Positions 39,501 through 48,594 are shown, numbered from the stretch's first letter. The stretch: 64,000 nt of DNA from Verrucomicrobiaceae bacterium (GCA_027486655.1 JAIXOR010000055.1:26652-90651); one strand, 5' to 3'. The notes: generated from the sequence alone by a model not told the origin. Numbers and translations are program-made.

Positions 39501-39765
39501 GCAACCGCTCACGGCCACCGGTTTCATCTACACCCCGCGCACCGACTGCGACCACGGCCGCATCGCCCGCTACCGCATCCATGCCAGCAGCGATGGCAGA
39601 TCATGGAACCCCATCGCTGAAGGCGCTTGGGAGAACTCCGACAAACCCCGGACCGTCCGTCTCGATAATCCCACCACCGGGCGCTTCTTCAGATTGGAAG
39701 CGCTCCAGGAAGTCCAGAACCGCAATTGGACCTCGGTCGCGGAGCTCGATATCATCACGGAATAA
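36544..39765 (+). CDS. GH2-family glycoside hydrolase with C-terminal F5/8C-like domain
   Basis: LAREWKFEMDAKDAG..IQLPGSITTNKLG..WYQTAVDIPESWSGQSVSLFLERV..FTINGTPVLLRGEANNAQFPLTGHPPM.., C-term NFWAINAADNNPDTYWHSNWNPPEPALPHSLIIEL. Confidence 0.9.
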   Translation: MSFPTRLSHIPAVKLLILGTCLSLPPSMAGEQAIPLAREWKFEMDAKDAGKSEAWFRKDLNGSIQLPGSITTNKLGNPITSIRQQIWGGDFTDKPVWHPMLRHDYRGNAWYQTAVDIPESWSGQSVSLFLERVCWVSEAWLDDKSSGVIDSLSAPHHHVFGPVAPGRHKLTLRIDNRQLHDLGCNTHAYHEQSCTIYNGVIGRIELRATPLVSVRSNQVFPDARTGVAEMRIALSNATDKPQETRITTAILATGGKDVLASETRTVTLVPGETKLTIPLKLPKSTVKPWSEFERPLYQAGVEVKSTVGTATREDRFGFREFKTEGARFTINGTPVLLRGEANNAQFPLTGHPPMDKETWLRIFQLFKDFGLNHFRCHAWTLPHAAFEAADELGIYVQAELPNGEASVATDSPAGLEWRRREFDRILETYGNHPSFVMMSGGNEAKTPKIDLLKELAQHGKTMDPRRLYATISNPEASGIKDEVPGDDFAVAHGSANGRRRMEPYFNRDAPETMGDYRGTMAGRPVPQISHETGQWYVYPDLSEIDQYNGALRPVTLEYFRDLAKQEGVLAQVPDFVNATGRLSFELYKEEIERSLRTPEYGGFQLLGLQDSFDQGAAYVGMVNSFFEPKPFVTAEKFHEFCGPQVPLARMAKRVHTNNESFTADIEFANYGPAPLANATLAWRVMDGEKPVAQGTLPAVSLPNTGLTQVGRVSVPLSNIKSARKLQLEVGLRGGESRNRWSFWVYPHTAPTNEEPADMLVVNKLDGAAQDALGQGKTVVLLPSGFNSPYGTAMTPPFWSPIMFANQKQTLGILCDPKHPALKGFPTDLHSDWQWFELLFQASAIRLNGTPEYYHPIVQAIDRPDRNHKLALVYETKVGKGKLLVCTLDLNRDLDKRPVARQLRQSLLAYAASPDFKPTTEIPLDGNLPAFSRESTLARLAPRMSASTEHENFWAINAADNNPDTYWHSNWNPPEPALPHSLIIELKQPLTATGFIYTPRTDCDHGRIARYRIHASSDGRSWNPIAEGAWENSDKPRTVRLDNPTTGRFFRLEALQEVQNRNWTSVAELDIITE

Positions 39766-39774
39766 TCGATCTTC

Positions 39775-42597
39775 ATGAGGAATCTCCTTCCCCTTCTTCT
39801 CCTTGCCTCCCATGGATTTTCAGCGGGTGAGGCATCCACCAGGCTATTGTATGACTCGCCGGCCAAGCGCTTCTTCGAGTCTGCTCCGCTCGGCAATGGA
39901 CGCGTCGGAGCGATGGTCTTCGGCGGAGTCGATGAAGAACGCATCGTGCTCAATGAAAGTTCCGTGTGGTCCGGCTCGCCGCAAAACGCCGACCGAGAGG
40001 GAGCGGCTGCCGTCCTGCCGGAAATCCGCCGTCTGCTGCGCGAGGGCAGGAACCCCGATGCGGAGGCGCTCGTGAGCCAGCATTTCACCTGCGTGCCTCC
40101 AGGCTCCAACGGAGCCTTTGGAGCGAACGTGCAATTCGGATGTTATCAAGTGCTCGGCAATCTCCGGATTCTTTCCGGCAAGGTTCCGACTTTGTCATCT
40201 CCCAGCAGTCACGACGGGCAGGCCGGACAACAGATCGCGCAGGCATCCGATGGCGACCCGAATACGAAATGGTGCTTCGAACACGGCGGCAAGCCGGTGC
40301 AGTGGCAGATCGAACTGCCTGAGGACACCCGGCCAACACGCTATCAATTCACCTCGGCCAACGACATGCCGGAGCGCGACCCGCAACAATGGAAGCTCGA
40401 AGGATCGCGCGATGGCATTACATGGGTGCTGCTCGACGAACGCACGAATCAGCCACCGATTTCCAATCGCCAGGAAAGCAAGGCCTACGACATCGCAAGG
40501 CCGGGCAAATGCCGGTTCTTCCGCTTCACGTTTTCTAACAACCCCGGCGTCCCGCATTTCCAACTCGCGGAAATCGGCCTCAATAGGGTCGGCCGCAAAG
40601 ACGAAGCACCGTCCAAGTATCATCGCGCGCTCGATCTCCGAAATGCGGTCGCCTCCGTCCGCTATGAGCAGAGCGGCGTGACCCATGATCGCACGCATTT
40701 CATCAGCGCGCCCGACGAAGTTTATGTATCGAGATACTCAGCTTCCAAACCGGGCGAAGTATCCTTCAGCATCGCCCTCGATCGCCCGGAACGCGCGACG
40801 ACCACGGCGGTGGGTAACGACAGCCTGCTGATGACCGGCACGCTCAACGATGGCAAGGGCGGCGAAGGCCTGACCCACGTCACGCGCGTGAAAGTCGCGA
40901 CCAAGGGCGGCTCGGTGAAAGCCGTGGGAAACACCCTCCGGATTGAGAATGCCGATGAGGTGACACTCTATGTCGCGGCCGCCACCAATTACATGGGTTT
41001 CGCCGGCCGTCGAAGCGCCGATCCGCTCGCTGCGACAAGCGCGGATCTAACAAAAGCCATGGCCAAGGGCTACGACGCGCTGCTCGCCGATCACATCAAG
41101 GATCACCGCTCGTGGTTCGACCGCGTTTCCCTTCATCTCGGCGATGCGGATGCCGCGAAAGCCGGGGAAAGAACCACCGATCAACGCCTCGAAGATTTCT
41201 CCAAAGGCAAGGCCGATCCCGCCTTGGCGGCCTTGTATTTCAACTACGGCCGCTACCTGCTCATCGGCTCGTCGCGCCCCGGCGGGCTGCCCGCGAACCT
41301 GCAAGGGATTTGGGCGGAGGAAATCCAGACGCCGTGGAATGGCGATTGGCACCTCGATATCAACGTGCAGATGAACTATTGGCCGGCCTTGTCCGGCAAC
41401 TTGATCGAACTCCAGGATCCGCTCGATGCCTTGATCGCCTCGCTCGTCGAACCCGGCAGCAAGACCGCCCGCGCCTATTACAATGCACGCGGCTGGGTCG
41501 CCCATGTGATCACCAACCCCTGGGGCTTCACCTCGCCCGGCGAAGGAGCCTCATGGGGCGCGACCACCGGGGGTTCGTCGTGGCTGTGCCAGCACCTCTG
41601 GAGCCGCTACGAATACACCCTCGACAAGGCCTACCTCGCCAAGGTCTATCCCATCCTCAAAGGCTCCGCATTGTTCTATCTCGACAACCTGATGGAGGAG
41701 CCGAAGAACAAGTGGCTGGTGACGGGGCCCTCGAACTCACCGGAAAACGGTTTCATCATGGCAGACGGACGCAGCGCCCACGTCTGCATGGGGCCCACGG
41801 TGGACATTCAGCAGTTGCGCGAATTGTTCGGAAACACCGCCCGCGCGGCGGAAATTCTCGGCACCGATGACGACCTGCGCAAAGAGCTGCTCGCCACCCG
41901 CGCCAAGCTCGCACCCAACCAGATCGGCCCGGACGGACGACTCCAGGAATGGCTCGAACCCTACGGAGAAACCGAGCCCACACACCGCCACGTCTCCCAC
42001 CTCTACGGTCTGCATCCCTATCACGAAATCACGCCCGAAGGCACCCCCGAACTGGCCGAAGCCACGCGCAAGAGCCTCGAACGCCGTGGTGATGCCGGCA
42101 CCGGTTGGTCGCTTGCCTGGAAGATCAATCTCTGGGCCCGCCTCCACGACGGCGACCGCGCCCACAAGCTGCTGACCATGCTGCTCAACCCCACCACCGA
42201 CACCGGCGTGACCCACTTCAACGGCGGCGGCGCGGGCTCATCGAAGAACCTGTTCTGCTTCCACCCGCCGTTCCAAATCGACGGCAACTTCGGAGGCGCG
42301 GCTGGCATCGCCGAGATGTTGCTGCAAAGCCATCCGGACAGCGGCGTGCCCAGCGCGGAGCCCGTCATCAGGCTGCTTCCCGCACTGCCCTCCGCCTGGC
42401 CCGAAGGCGAAGTGAAAGGCCTGCGCGCCAGAGGCGCGGTCACAGTCGATGTGCGGTGGAAAAACGGCAAAATCATTTCCGCAAGGCTCACGCCGCAACT
42501 GGATGGAATGCTCATGATCCGTCACGCCGGACGCACGCTCATGAAGCCCACCCGCGCGGGTGTCCCGCTCGAACTGACCGCAGCTGATTTCAAATGA
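39775..42597 (+). CDS. GH95 alpha-L-fucosidase-like protein with internal F5/8C-like insertion
   Basis: LLYDSPAKRFFESAPLGNGRVGAMVFGGVDEERIVLNESSVWSGSPQNADREGA..LPANLQGIWAEEIQTPWNGDWHLDINVQMNYWPA..FQIDGNFGGAAGIAEMLLQSH. Confidence 0.93.
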   Translation: MRNLLPLLLLASHGFSAGEASTRLLYDSPAKRFFESAPLGNGRVGAMVFGGVDEERIVLNESSVWSGSPQNADREGAAAVLPEIRRLLREGRNPDAEALVSQHFTCVPPGSNGAFGANVQFGCYQVLGNLRILSGKVPTLSSPSSHDGQAGQQIAQASDGDPNTKWCFEHGGKPVQWQIELPEDTRPTRYQFTSANDMPERDPQQWKLEGSRDGITWVLLDERTNQPPISNRQESKAYDIARPGKCRFFRFTFSNNPGVPHFQLAEIGLNRVGRKDEAPSKYHRALDLRNAVASVRYEQSGVTHDRTHFISAPDEVYVSRYSASKPGEVSFSIALDRPERATTTAVGNDSLLMTGTLNDGKGGEGLTHVTRVKVATKGGSVKAVGNTLRIENADEVTLYVAAATNYMGFAGRRSADPLAATSADLTKAMAKGYDALLADHIKDHRSWFDRVSLHLGDADAAKAGERTTDQRLEDFSKGKADPALAALYFNYGRYLLIGSSRPGGLPANLQGIWAEEIQTPWNGDWHLDINVQMNYWPALSGNLIELQDPLDALIASLVEPGSKTARAYYNARGWVAHVITNPWGFTSPGEGASWGATTGGSSWLCQHLWSRYEYTLDKAYLAKVYPILKGSALFYLDNLMEEPKNKWLVTGPSNSPENGFIMADGRSAHVCMGPTVDIQQLRELFGNTARAAEILGTDDDLRKELLATRAKLAPNQIGPDGRLQEWLEPYGETEPTHRHVSHLYGLHPYHEITPEGTPELAEATRKSLERRGDAGTGWSLAWKINLWARLHDGDRAHKLLTMLLNPTTDTGVTHFNGGGAGSSKNLFCFHPPFQIDGNFGGAAGIAEMLLQSHPDSGVPSAEPVIRLLPALPSAWPEGEVKGLRARGAVTVDVRWKNGKIISARLTPQLDGMLMIRHAGRTLMKPTRAGVPLELTAADFK

Positions 42598-42604
42598 GGA
42601 ATAT

Positions 42605-42625
42605 AGCATTCCCAAGGGGGATGCT
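42605..42625. repeat. Imperfect hairpin AGCATTCCC-AAG-GGGGATGCT
   Basis: Inverted repeat 8 nt after the GH95 stop and 16 nt before element copy 7. Confidence 0.45.
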
Positions 42626-42640
42626 GCGCCATGTCCTCTC

Positions 42641-42663
42641 CAGCACATTTTAACGGGTAGGCA
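42641..42663 (+). promoter_or_regulatory. Conserved ACATTTTAACGGGTA element, copy 7
   Basis: CAGCACATTTTAACGGGTAGGCA; 49 nt before ATG 42708. Confidence 0.75.
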
Positions 42664-42707
42664 GTACAGCGGAGCGCGCTAAGCTCTGGTCCGCGGCAAA
42701 GTCTTTT

Positions 42708-45700
42708 ATGAAGCTCGCAGTTCATCCAATCCCGCTGAAAACCGTGTCCAACCTATTTGTCATCCGCCTCGTGCGCGCAGCTTTCATTTTCTGCGCCGGC
42801 ATCGTTTCCGGCCATGCGGCCACCTACCATCTCGATTCCGCTTCAGGAAACGATACCGCCGACGGCCTCACCCCGTCGACCGCGTGGCAATCTCTCACCA
42901 AAGCGAATTCGGTGGTCTATCAGCCCGGCGATAGCCTCTTGCTGAAATCCGGCGCGACGTGGACCGGCCGCCTTCAGCCGCAGGGATCCGGAACACCGGC
43001 GGCCCGCATCGTTATCGACCGTTATGGCTCCGGACCGAAACCACTCATCCACGGCGGCGGCATCGCCGGAGGGACGGTCACTTTGAACAACTCGGAATAC
43101 TGGACGATCCGCAATCTGGAGGTGACCAATAACGGAACGTCGGAACCGAAGAAGATGGGCATCAATGTCCGCAACAACTGCGTGGGCACCTTGTCCGGCA
43201 TCGAGGTGCGGGACTGCGACATCCGCGACGTCACCGGCGTGATGAACAACTACATCGACGGCAAGGAGAGCGGGGGCATCGTCTTCCAGGTCACGGTGTC
43301 CAACCTTTCCGTTCCCTCGAAGTGGGAGAACATCGTCATCGAAGGCAACACGATCCGCAACGTCATCCGCGAAGGCATCCTCATGCAGTCGCTCTGGATC
43401 AACAAACCGCAGGATCCGAATTCAAGCTGGGAAGGCGCTGGCCCTTATCTGCCGTCCGAGAACGTCCGAATCGCGTCCAACACGCTCGAAAACATCGGTG
43501 GCGACGGCATCATCCCCTGGTGCGTGAAGAACGGCATCATCGAGTACAACCTCGTCCGCCGGGCCAACAACAACAACCTCGGCCAGGGACACGCCGGGAT
43601 CTGGCCTTACTTCTGCGAGGATGTGATCATGCAGTTCAACGAGGTCTGCGAAACGAAGACCGCCTACGATGGCATGGCTTTCGATTTCGACAACAGCGAC
43701 CAGCGCTGCATCTACCAGTACAACTACAGCCACGACAACGAGGGCGGCTTTCTCAACATGTGCTGTGACGGGAACGGTAACGGCAACATCGCCCGCTACA
43801 ATATCAGCCAGAACGACGGCTGCATTCCCGGCGGACGCGTGTTCCTCGTCCACGGCCACGGGAACCACGGCTACCAGGTTTACAACAACACGATTTTTGT
43901 CAGCAAAAGCAACCCGCCCATGTTCGAGCAGGGAGCCGCCAGTAACGGCAGCGACATCATCTTCAAAAACAACATCTTCATCAACAGCGGCTCAGGGTCG
44001 TTCTTCGCTCCCGGTGGATGTTATTTTGACAACAACATCTACCACGGCAACGGCCACATCGCCGCCGACCCGCGGAAGATCCTCGCCGATCCCATGCTTG
44101 TCTTCCCAGGCAGCGGCGCGAACGGGCTCAACTCGCTTGATGGATACAAACTCCGCGCCGGTTCCCCCGCGCTCGGCAGCGGATTGGTGATTTCATCGAA
44201 CGGTGGTCTCGATTACTGGGGCAATACGGTTTCCTCCACGGCAGCTCCCAACATCGGTGCCTACAACGGACCTGCGAGCCCGGCCATTACCCCCACCTCG
44301 GCGATCTGGATACAAGCATCCGGCGGTCTGTGGACCGGAGGAACGAACTGGCAGGGCGGTGCCATGGCGATCGGCTCGGGCATGACGGCGACGATTCCAC
44401 TCACCACGGCGGTGACCGTTCAACAACCCATTGATGATTTTCCGTTAGGTGGGTTTGTCCTTTCAGGTGGGGACCATCGGATTGAAGGAGGCTCGTTTCT
44501 CATCAATTCCTCGTCCGGCATGCCCGTCGTCGAGGTCGGCAGCGGATCGTCCACCATTGCATCCACCCTCCGCGGAATGGCCGGACTACGCAAATCCGGC
44601 GGGGGCACCCTCACGTTGTCAGGCATCAGCACCTACACCGGCGGCACGGTCGTGGACGCAGGAACGCTGGTGCTGAATTCCACCGCATCGGATCAATCCG
44701 TCGTGCGCGGAGACTTGACCGTCAACGCCGGCGGCACCCTCCGGATCACCGGCTCGGATTACTCCGGCCTCGGCCGCATCAACGGAGCCACGGTCGGCAC
44801 CCTGAATGTGAACGGCAGCATCGTCGAAAACACCATCGCCAGTTTCGTCACCGGAGCCATGGTGAATCTAACCGGCGGCGCGATGACCGGCGGTGCCTAC
44901 CACATCATCAGCAGCAGCCTGAACAGCAAGGCCAGCGCCGCCACCTCTGCGATTTCCAGCGGCTTGCTGATCCGCAAGGATTACGGTTCGGCGGATTTGA
45001 ACATCGACGTCGAGTACGGCACTGCCGCCACCGATCTGCTGGTATCCGGCAACATCTCAGAAGTGCTTTCTTCCGGGATCGGCAAATCCGGCTCGGGCCG
45101 ACTCACGCTCCGCGGCACCAACAACTACACCGGAAGCACAAACATCAACGCGGGCACGCTTAGCATCCTTGGCACGGGGAAAATCTACGCTGGCTCGAAC
45201 TGGGCACCCCGGATCGTGAACGTCGCCCCCTCCGCAGTTCTGGAGATCGACCGCTGGAACGGCGACGGAAGCCTCGGTCAGTCCGACTTCCGGGCCTCGG
45301 ACCTCGTCCTCAACGGCGGCACGCTTCGATACACCGGAGCGGAAACGATGACACCATCCATCATCGACGGCAACACCGGCCGGGCCTTCAGCCTTGGCGT
45401 CAATGGCGGCACGCTGGAGAGCGCGGCTCCCGCAGGATATGTCTTCGCCATCACCCAGTACAACGGCGACCCCGGCACCTACGCACTGCCCGCATTCAAC
45501 AGCACGCTGAATCTATCAGGATCGGGCAATGGCTACATTGCCAAATACCTCTCCGGCAGCGGCGGTGTGACGAAATCGGGAACCGGCACCTGGTCCCTCG
45601 CACGTCCTAACAGCTACACAGGTTCGACCACTGTGAATGCAGGAACTCTCCGCCTCGGGAACGGATCCTCCAACACCAACCTCGCCGACTCCGCCGCCGT

Positions 45701-46238
45701 CATCATCGCCGGAGCGGGCACGCTCCACCTCAACTACAACGGCACCGATACTGTCAGCGCTCTATCCTTCGCCGGCATCGCCCGTCCGCCGGGCGTATAC
45801 TCTGCGGGGAACAGCAGCTTTATCACCGGCCCCGGCACGCTCACCGTCCTCGCCGGCCCGACGACCGACTTCGACGGATGGGCAGCATTCCACGGCATCA
45901 CAGCCGGCCAGAATGGCGACGACGACCATGACGGGGTAAACAACCTCGCCGAATACGCCTTCGGGCTCGATCCGAAAAATGGAGCCTCTGTTCAGCCTGT
46001 CATCGCACTGCCAACCAAGACCAGCGGCACCTTTACCTACACCCGCCGCAATGCTTCTATCACCGGGCTGAACTTCACGATCTGGACTTCCACCAATCTC
46101 ACCGGCTGGACCAAGGACACCGGAGCCGCCCAAACCGCCACTGACATTCCGGGCACCGACCAACAATCGGTCGGGGTCCTTCTCAGCCCGGCAGTTCCGA
46201 CCCCGGAACGGCTTTTCGTTCGCGTCCAGGCCGATTGA
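42708..46238 (+). CDS. Parallel beta-helix protein with PATR repeats and C-terminal FSYTRR-type domain
   Basis: N-term ATYHLDSASGNDTADGLTPSTAWQSLTKANSVVYQPGDSLLLKSGATWTGRLQPQGSG, paralogous to the N-term of 17004..23993; C-term DFDGWAAFHGITAGQNGDDDHDGVNNLAEYAFGLDP..FTYTRRN. Confidence 0.92.
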   Translation: MKLAVHPIPLKTVSNLFVIRLVRAAFIFCAGIVSGHAATYHLDSASGNDTADGLTPSTAWQSLTKANSVVYQPGDSLLLKSGATWTGRLQPQGSGTPAARIVIDRYGSGPKPLIHGGGIAGGTVTLNNSEYWTIRNLEVTNNGTSEPKKMGINVRNNCVGTLSGIEVRDCDIRDVTGVMNNYIDGKESGGIVFQVTVSNLSVPSKWENIVIEGNTIRNVIREGILMQSLWINKPQDPNSSWEGAGPYLPSENVRIASNTLENIGGDGIIPWCVKNGIIEYNLVRRANNNNLGQGHAGIWPYFCEDVIMQFNEVCETKTAYDGMAFDFDNSDQRCIYQYNYSHDNEGGFLNMCCDGNGNGNIARYNISQNDGCIPGGRVFLVHGHGNHGYQVYNNTIFVSKSNPPMFEQGAASNGSDIIFKNNIFINSGSGSFFAPGGCYFDNNIYHGNGHIAADPRKILADPMLVFPGSGANGLNSLDGYKLRAGSPALGSGLVISSNGGLDYWGNTVSSTAAPNIGAYNGPASPAITPTSAIWIQASGGLWTGGTNWQGGAMAIGSGMTATIPLTTAVTVQQPIDDFPLGGFVLSGGDHRIEGGSFLINSSSGMPVVEVGSGSSTIASTLRGMAGLRKSGGGTLTLSGISTYTGGTVVDAGTLVLNSTASDQSVVRGDLTVNAGGTLRITGSDYSGLGRINGATVGTLNVNGSIVENTIASFVTGAMVNLTGGAMTGGAYHIISSSLNSKASAATSAISSGLLIRKDYGSADLNIDVEYGTAATDLLVSGNISEVLSSGIGKSGSGRLTLRGTNNYTGSTNINAGTLSILGTGKIYAGSNWAPRIVNVAPSAVLEIDRWNGDGSLGQSDFRASDLVLNGGTLRYTGAETMTPSIIDGNTGRAFSLGVNGGTLESAAPAGYVFAITQYNGDPGTYALPAFNSTLNLSGSGNGYIAKYLSGSGGVTKSGTGTWSLARPNSYTGSTTVNAGTLRLGNGSSNTNLADSAAVIIAGAGTLHLNYNGTDTVSALSFAGIARPPGVYSAGNSSFITGPGTLTVLAGPTTDFDGWAAFHGITAGQNGDDDHDGVNNLAEYAFGLDPKNGASVQPVIALPTKTSGTFTYTRRNASITGLNFTIWTSTNLTGWTKDTGAAQTATDIPGTDQQSVGVLLSPAVPTPERLFVRVQAD

Positions 46239-46294
46239 TCCGCCTCACGGGTTAAGCTGGATACCTGCACAACCCCAAAATTTGTCGAAAGCCG

Positions 46295-48556
46295 ATGATT
46301 CGATTGTTCGCCCGCTCGTTGAGCGCCCTTCTACTGATTTCCACCGCGCAAGCCGCCGAAGTCCCTTATCCGGCCGCGCTCGATGCCGCCGCGGTCACCC
46401 TGCCGGATGTCGCGGATATCTCAAAGAAGGGCCTAATCGTCGGTAACGGCGAGCTGAACGCCATCGTGTATTCGTCGGGCAACGATATCCGCTTGCGTGT
46501 TTCGAAGAACGATTGCTGGGACATGCGGATCAACACGGAGGAGAACGCTCCGCTGCCGACGGTCGATGTAGCGAAGCAGACCTTCACCGGCGAACAAGGC
46601 AAGCCCCAGCCGAGTTGGGAGAAATATGTGCATCCCACCGCAATTCCCTGCACCGACGTCGCCCTCGCCGCCGCCGCTGGGCAGACGGCGTGGAAAAGCG
46701 CGAGACTCGATCTCGCGAAGGCTGCCGCCACGGTGGTCTCGGACGCGGACACGACCACCGTGCGGGTGCTTTCGCAGCGCAACGTAATCCTCATCGAGTC
46801 CGCCCGCGGCGTTTCGCTGAACGGCGTCAGCGATCTCGTCAAAGACCGCGATGGCAAACCAATCTCCGGTTGGGTAAGTGATGCGAAAACCGGAAAGCGT
46901 GGCGAACTCCTCTGCCTCCAACAGAACATCCCGGGCAACGCCGATGTGCGCGGCATGGACATCTTTGTCGTCGCCGGTCGCGAGGCCTCGAAGCAGGCCA
47001 TCGCGGTGGTCACCTCGCGTGAGTCCAGGCAGCCGCTGGAAGATGCCGTAAAGCTGGTGGAAACCACTTTGAAGGATGCCAACGGAGTGGCGGATCACGA
47101 GAAAGCTTGGCAGACTTTCTGGTCGCGCAGTGGCGTCTCGCTCGGCGATCCCACCTTGCAGAACTGGTGGTATCGCATGGTGTATTTCCTCCGCACCTTC
47201 GCCCGGCCCGGCGGCAACGTGATCGGCCTACAAGCCGCGTTCGACCAGCTCGGCGGCTGGCACAATTCGCTCACGCTGAACTACAACGCCCAGCAGGTTT
47301 ATCTCACCGCCGGACCGATCAATCATCCCGAATTGATCGAGCCATTCGTCGATGTGCTCCACCGCAATCTGAATCGCGCCAAATGGTATGCCAAAACCGC
47401 CTTTCCCGGCAGCGAGGGTGCGTATTTCGCAGTCAACCTCTGGCCCTTCGAGCCCGATCCCGCGAAATGTAAGACTCCTAACAAACACCAGCACGCCTAC
47501 ATGCCCTGGGGTTACTCGTGGGGCACCGCCGGCCATTCCGCCGCCGTTCTGTGGGACTACGCGAAGTTCAAGCCCGGCAAGGACAGCCTCAAGCGCATCT
47601 GGCCGACGCTCGAACAGTTCGCCCTCTTCTACTGCTCGGTGCTGGAGATGTGCCCGATGGTCGATGGCAAGCGCAAGGTCGGCCCGACCTACTTCGCCGA
47701 GATCGGCGATTTCGGGGTTTTCAATTCCAGCTACGACATCGTTTACATCAAGTTCACCCTCAACGCGGCAAAGCAGGCGGCGAAGCTCATGGGCAACTCC
47801 AAGCTCGCCAACCGCTGCGCCGCCAACCTTGCGACCCTGCCCGATTACCCCACCGAGATGGACCCGTCCCAAGGCGGCACGGTGATCGGGCAATGGCTCG
47901 GCGGAGGTTTGCCAAAATACATGAACATCGGCAGCGAGGTGATGTCCCTGTTTCCGACCGATGAGGTGACGTGGATGTCCGATACTTACGTTAGAGAGTT
48001 GCTGGCGAGAACCATCCACCACAGCGAGAAAGTCACCCATCACATCAACTCCAACGTCGCGATGAACATCGCCCGCGCCCGGCTTGGCATGGGCGCGGAG
48101 GCCATCGCCAATACGAAGATGTGTTTCAACCCGAACTCCGACATCTCCGCCGAGCAACCGAACGGATTGTTCTACTGGAAAATCCACGGCTTCTATCTTT
48201 CCGAGCAGGTGTGCATCGCACGCTTCGTCAGCGAACTGCTGCTGCAAAGCGCCGGCGACGTGATCCGCCTTTTCCCTGCCTGGCCGCAGGGCAGCGACGG
48301 AAAATTCAGCCGTTTGCTTGCGCAGGGTGGCTTCGAGGTTTCCGCTGAGCGGGTTGCAGATGTCGTGCAAAACGTCAGTATCAAGTCCACGGTCGGAGGC
48401 ACAGCCCGCATCGCCAATCCGTGGCCGGAGAAAGAACTGAAGGTTGTCGCCCGCGGGACGGGTGCTAACATCGCGACCAGCAAGTCGGATCACGGGTTCT
48501 CGTTTCCAACAGAATCCGGAGAAACCTACACTCTCAGCCCGGCAGCATCCGAGTAA
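46295..48556 (+). CDS. Secreted six-hairpin glycosidase-like protein (GH95/DUF5703-like)
   Basis: Signal MIRLFARSLSALLLISTAQA; GLIVGNGELNAIVYSSGNDIRLRVSKNDCWDMR..; PEQ-rich C-term with ISAEQPNGLFYWKIHGFYLSEQVCIARFVSELLLQSAGDVIRLFPAWP. Confidence 0.7.
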   Translation: MIRLFARSLSALLLISTAQAAEVPYPAALDAAAVTLPDVADISKKGLIVGNGELNAIVYSSGNDIRLRVSKNDCWDMRINTEENAPLPTVDVAKQTFTGEQGKPQPSWEKYVHPTAIPCTDVALAAAAGQTAWKSARLDLAKAAATVVSDADTTTVRVLSQRNVILIESARGVSLNGVSDLVKDRDGKPISGWVSDAKTGKRGELLCLQQNIPGNADVRGMDIFVVAGREASKQAIAVVTSRESRQPLEDAVKLVETTLKDANGVADHEKAWQTFWSRSGVSLGDPTLQNWWYRMVYFLRTFARPGGNVIGLQAAFDQLGGWHNSLTLNYNAQQVYLTAGPINHPELIEPFVDVLHRNLNRAKWYAKTAFPGSEGAYFAVNLWPFEPDPAKCKTPNKHQHAYMPWGYSWGTAGHSAAVLWDYAKFKPGKDSLKRIWPTLEQFALFYCSVLEMCPMVDGKRKVGPTYFAEIGDFGVFNSSYDIVYIKFTLNAAKQAAKLMGNSKLANRCAANLATLPDYPTEMDPSQGGTVIGQWLGGGLPKYMNIGSEVMSLFPTDEVTWMSDTYVRELLARTIHHSEKVTHHINSNVAMNIARARLGMGAEAIANTKMCFNPNSDISAEQPNGLFYWKIHGFYLSEQVCIARFVSELLLQSAGDVIRLFPAWPQGSDGKFSRLLAQGGFEVSAERVADVVQNVSIKSTVGGTARIANPWPEKELKVVARGTGANIATSKSDHGFSFPTESGETYTLSPAASE

Positions 48557-48594
48557 TACAAACACCTAAATCTCACCATTTTCTCGCAAAAGAA

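Noticed and set aside
13400-42700. ACATTTTAACGGGTA copies considered as transposon ends or insertion-site repeats
   Set aside because: No transposase ORF, no matching flanking direct repeats, and consistent gene-oriented placement before starts; regulatory interpretation preferred.
47228-48565. 445-aa minus-strand ORF opposite the six-hairpin glycosidase-like gene (also 49357..50559 and 37189..38145)
   Set aside because: Antisense shadow ORFs in high-GC DNA with no domain signature.
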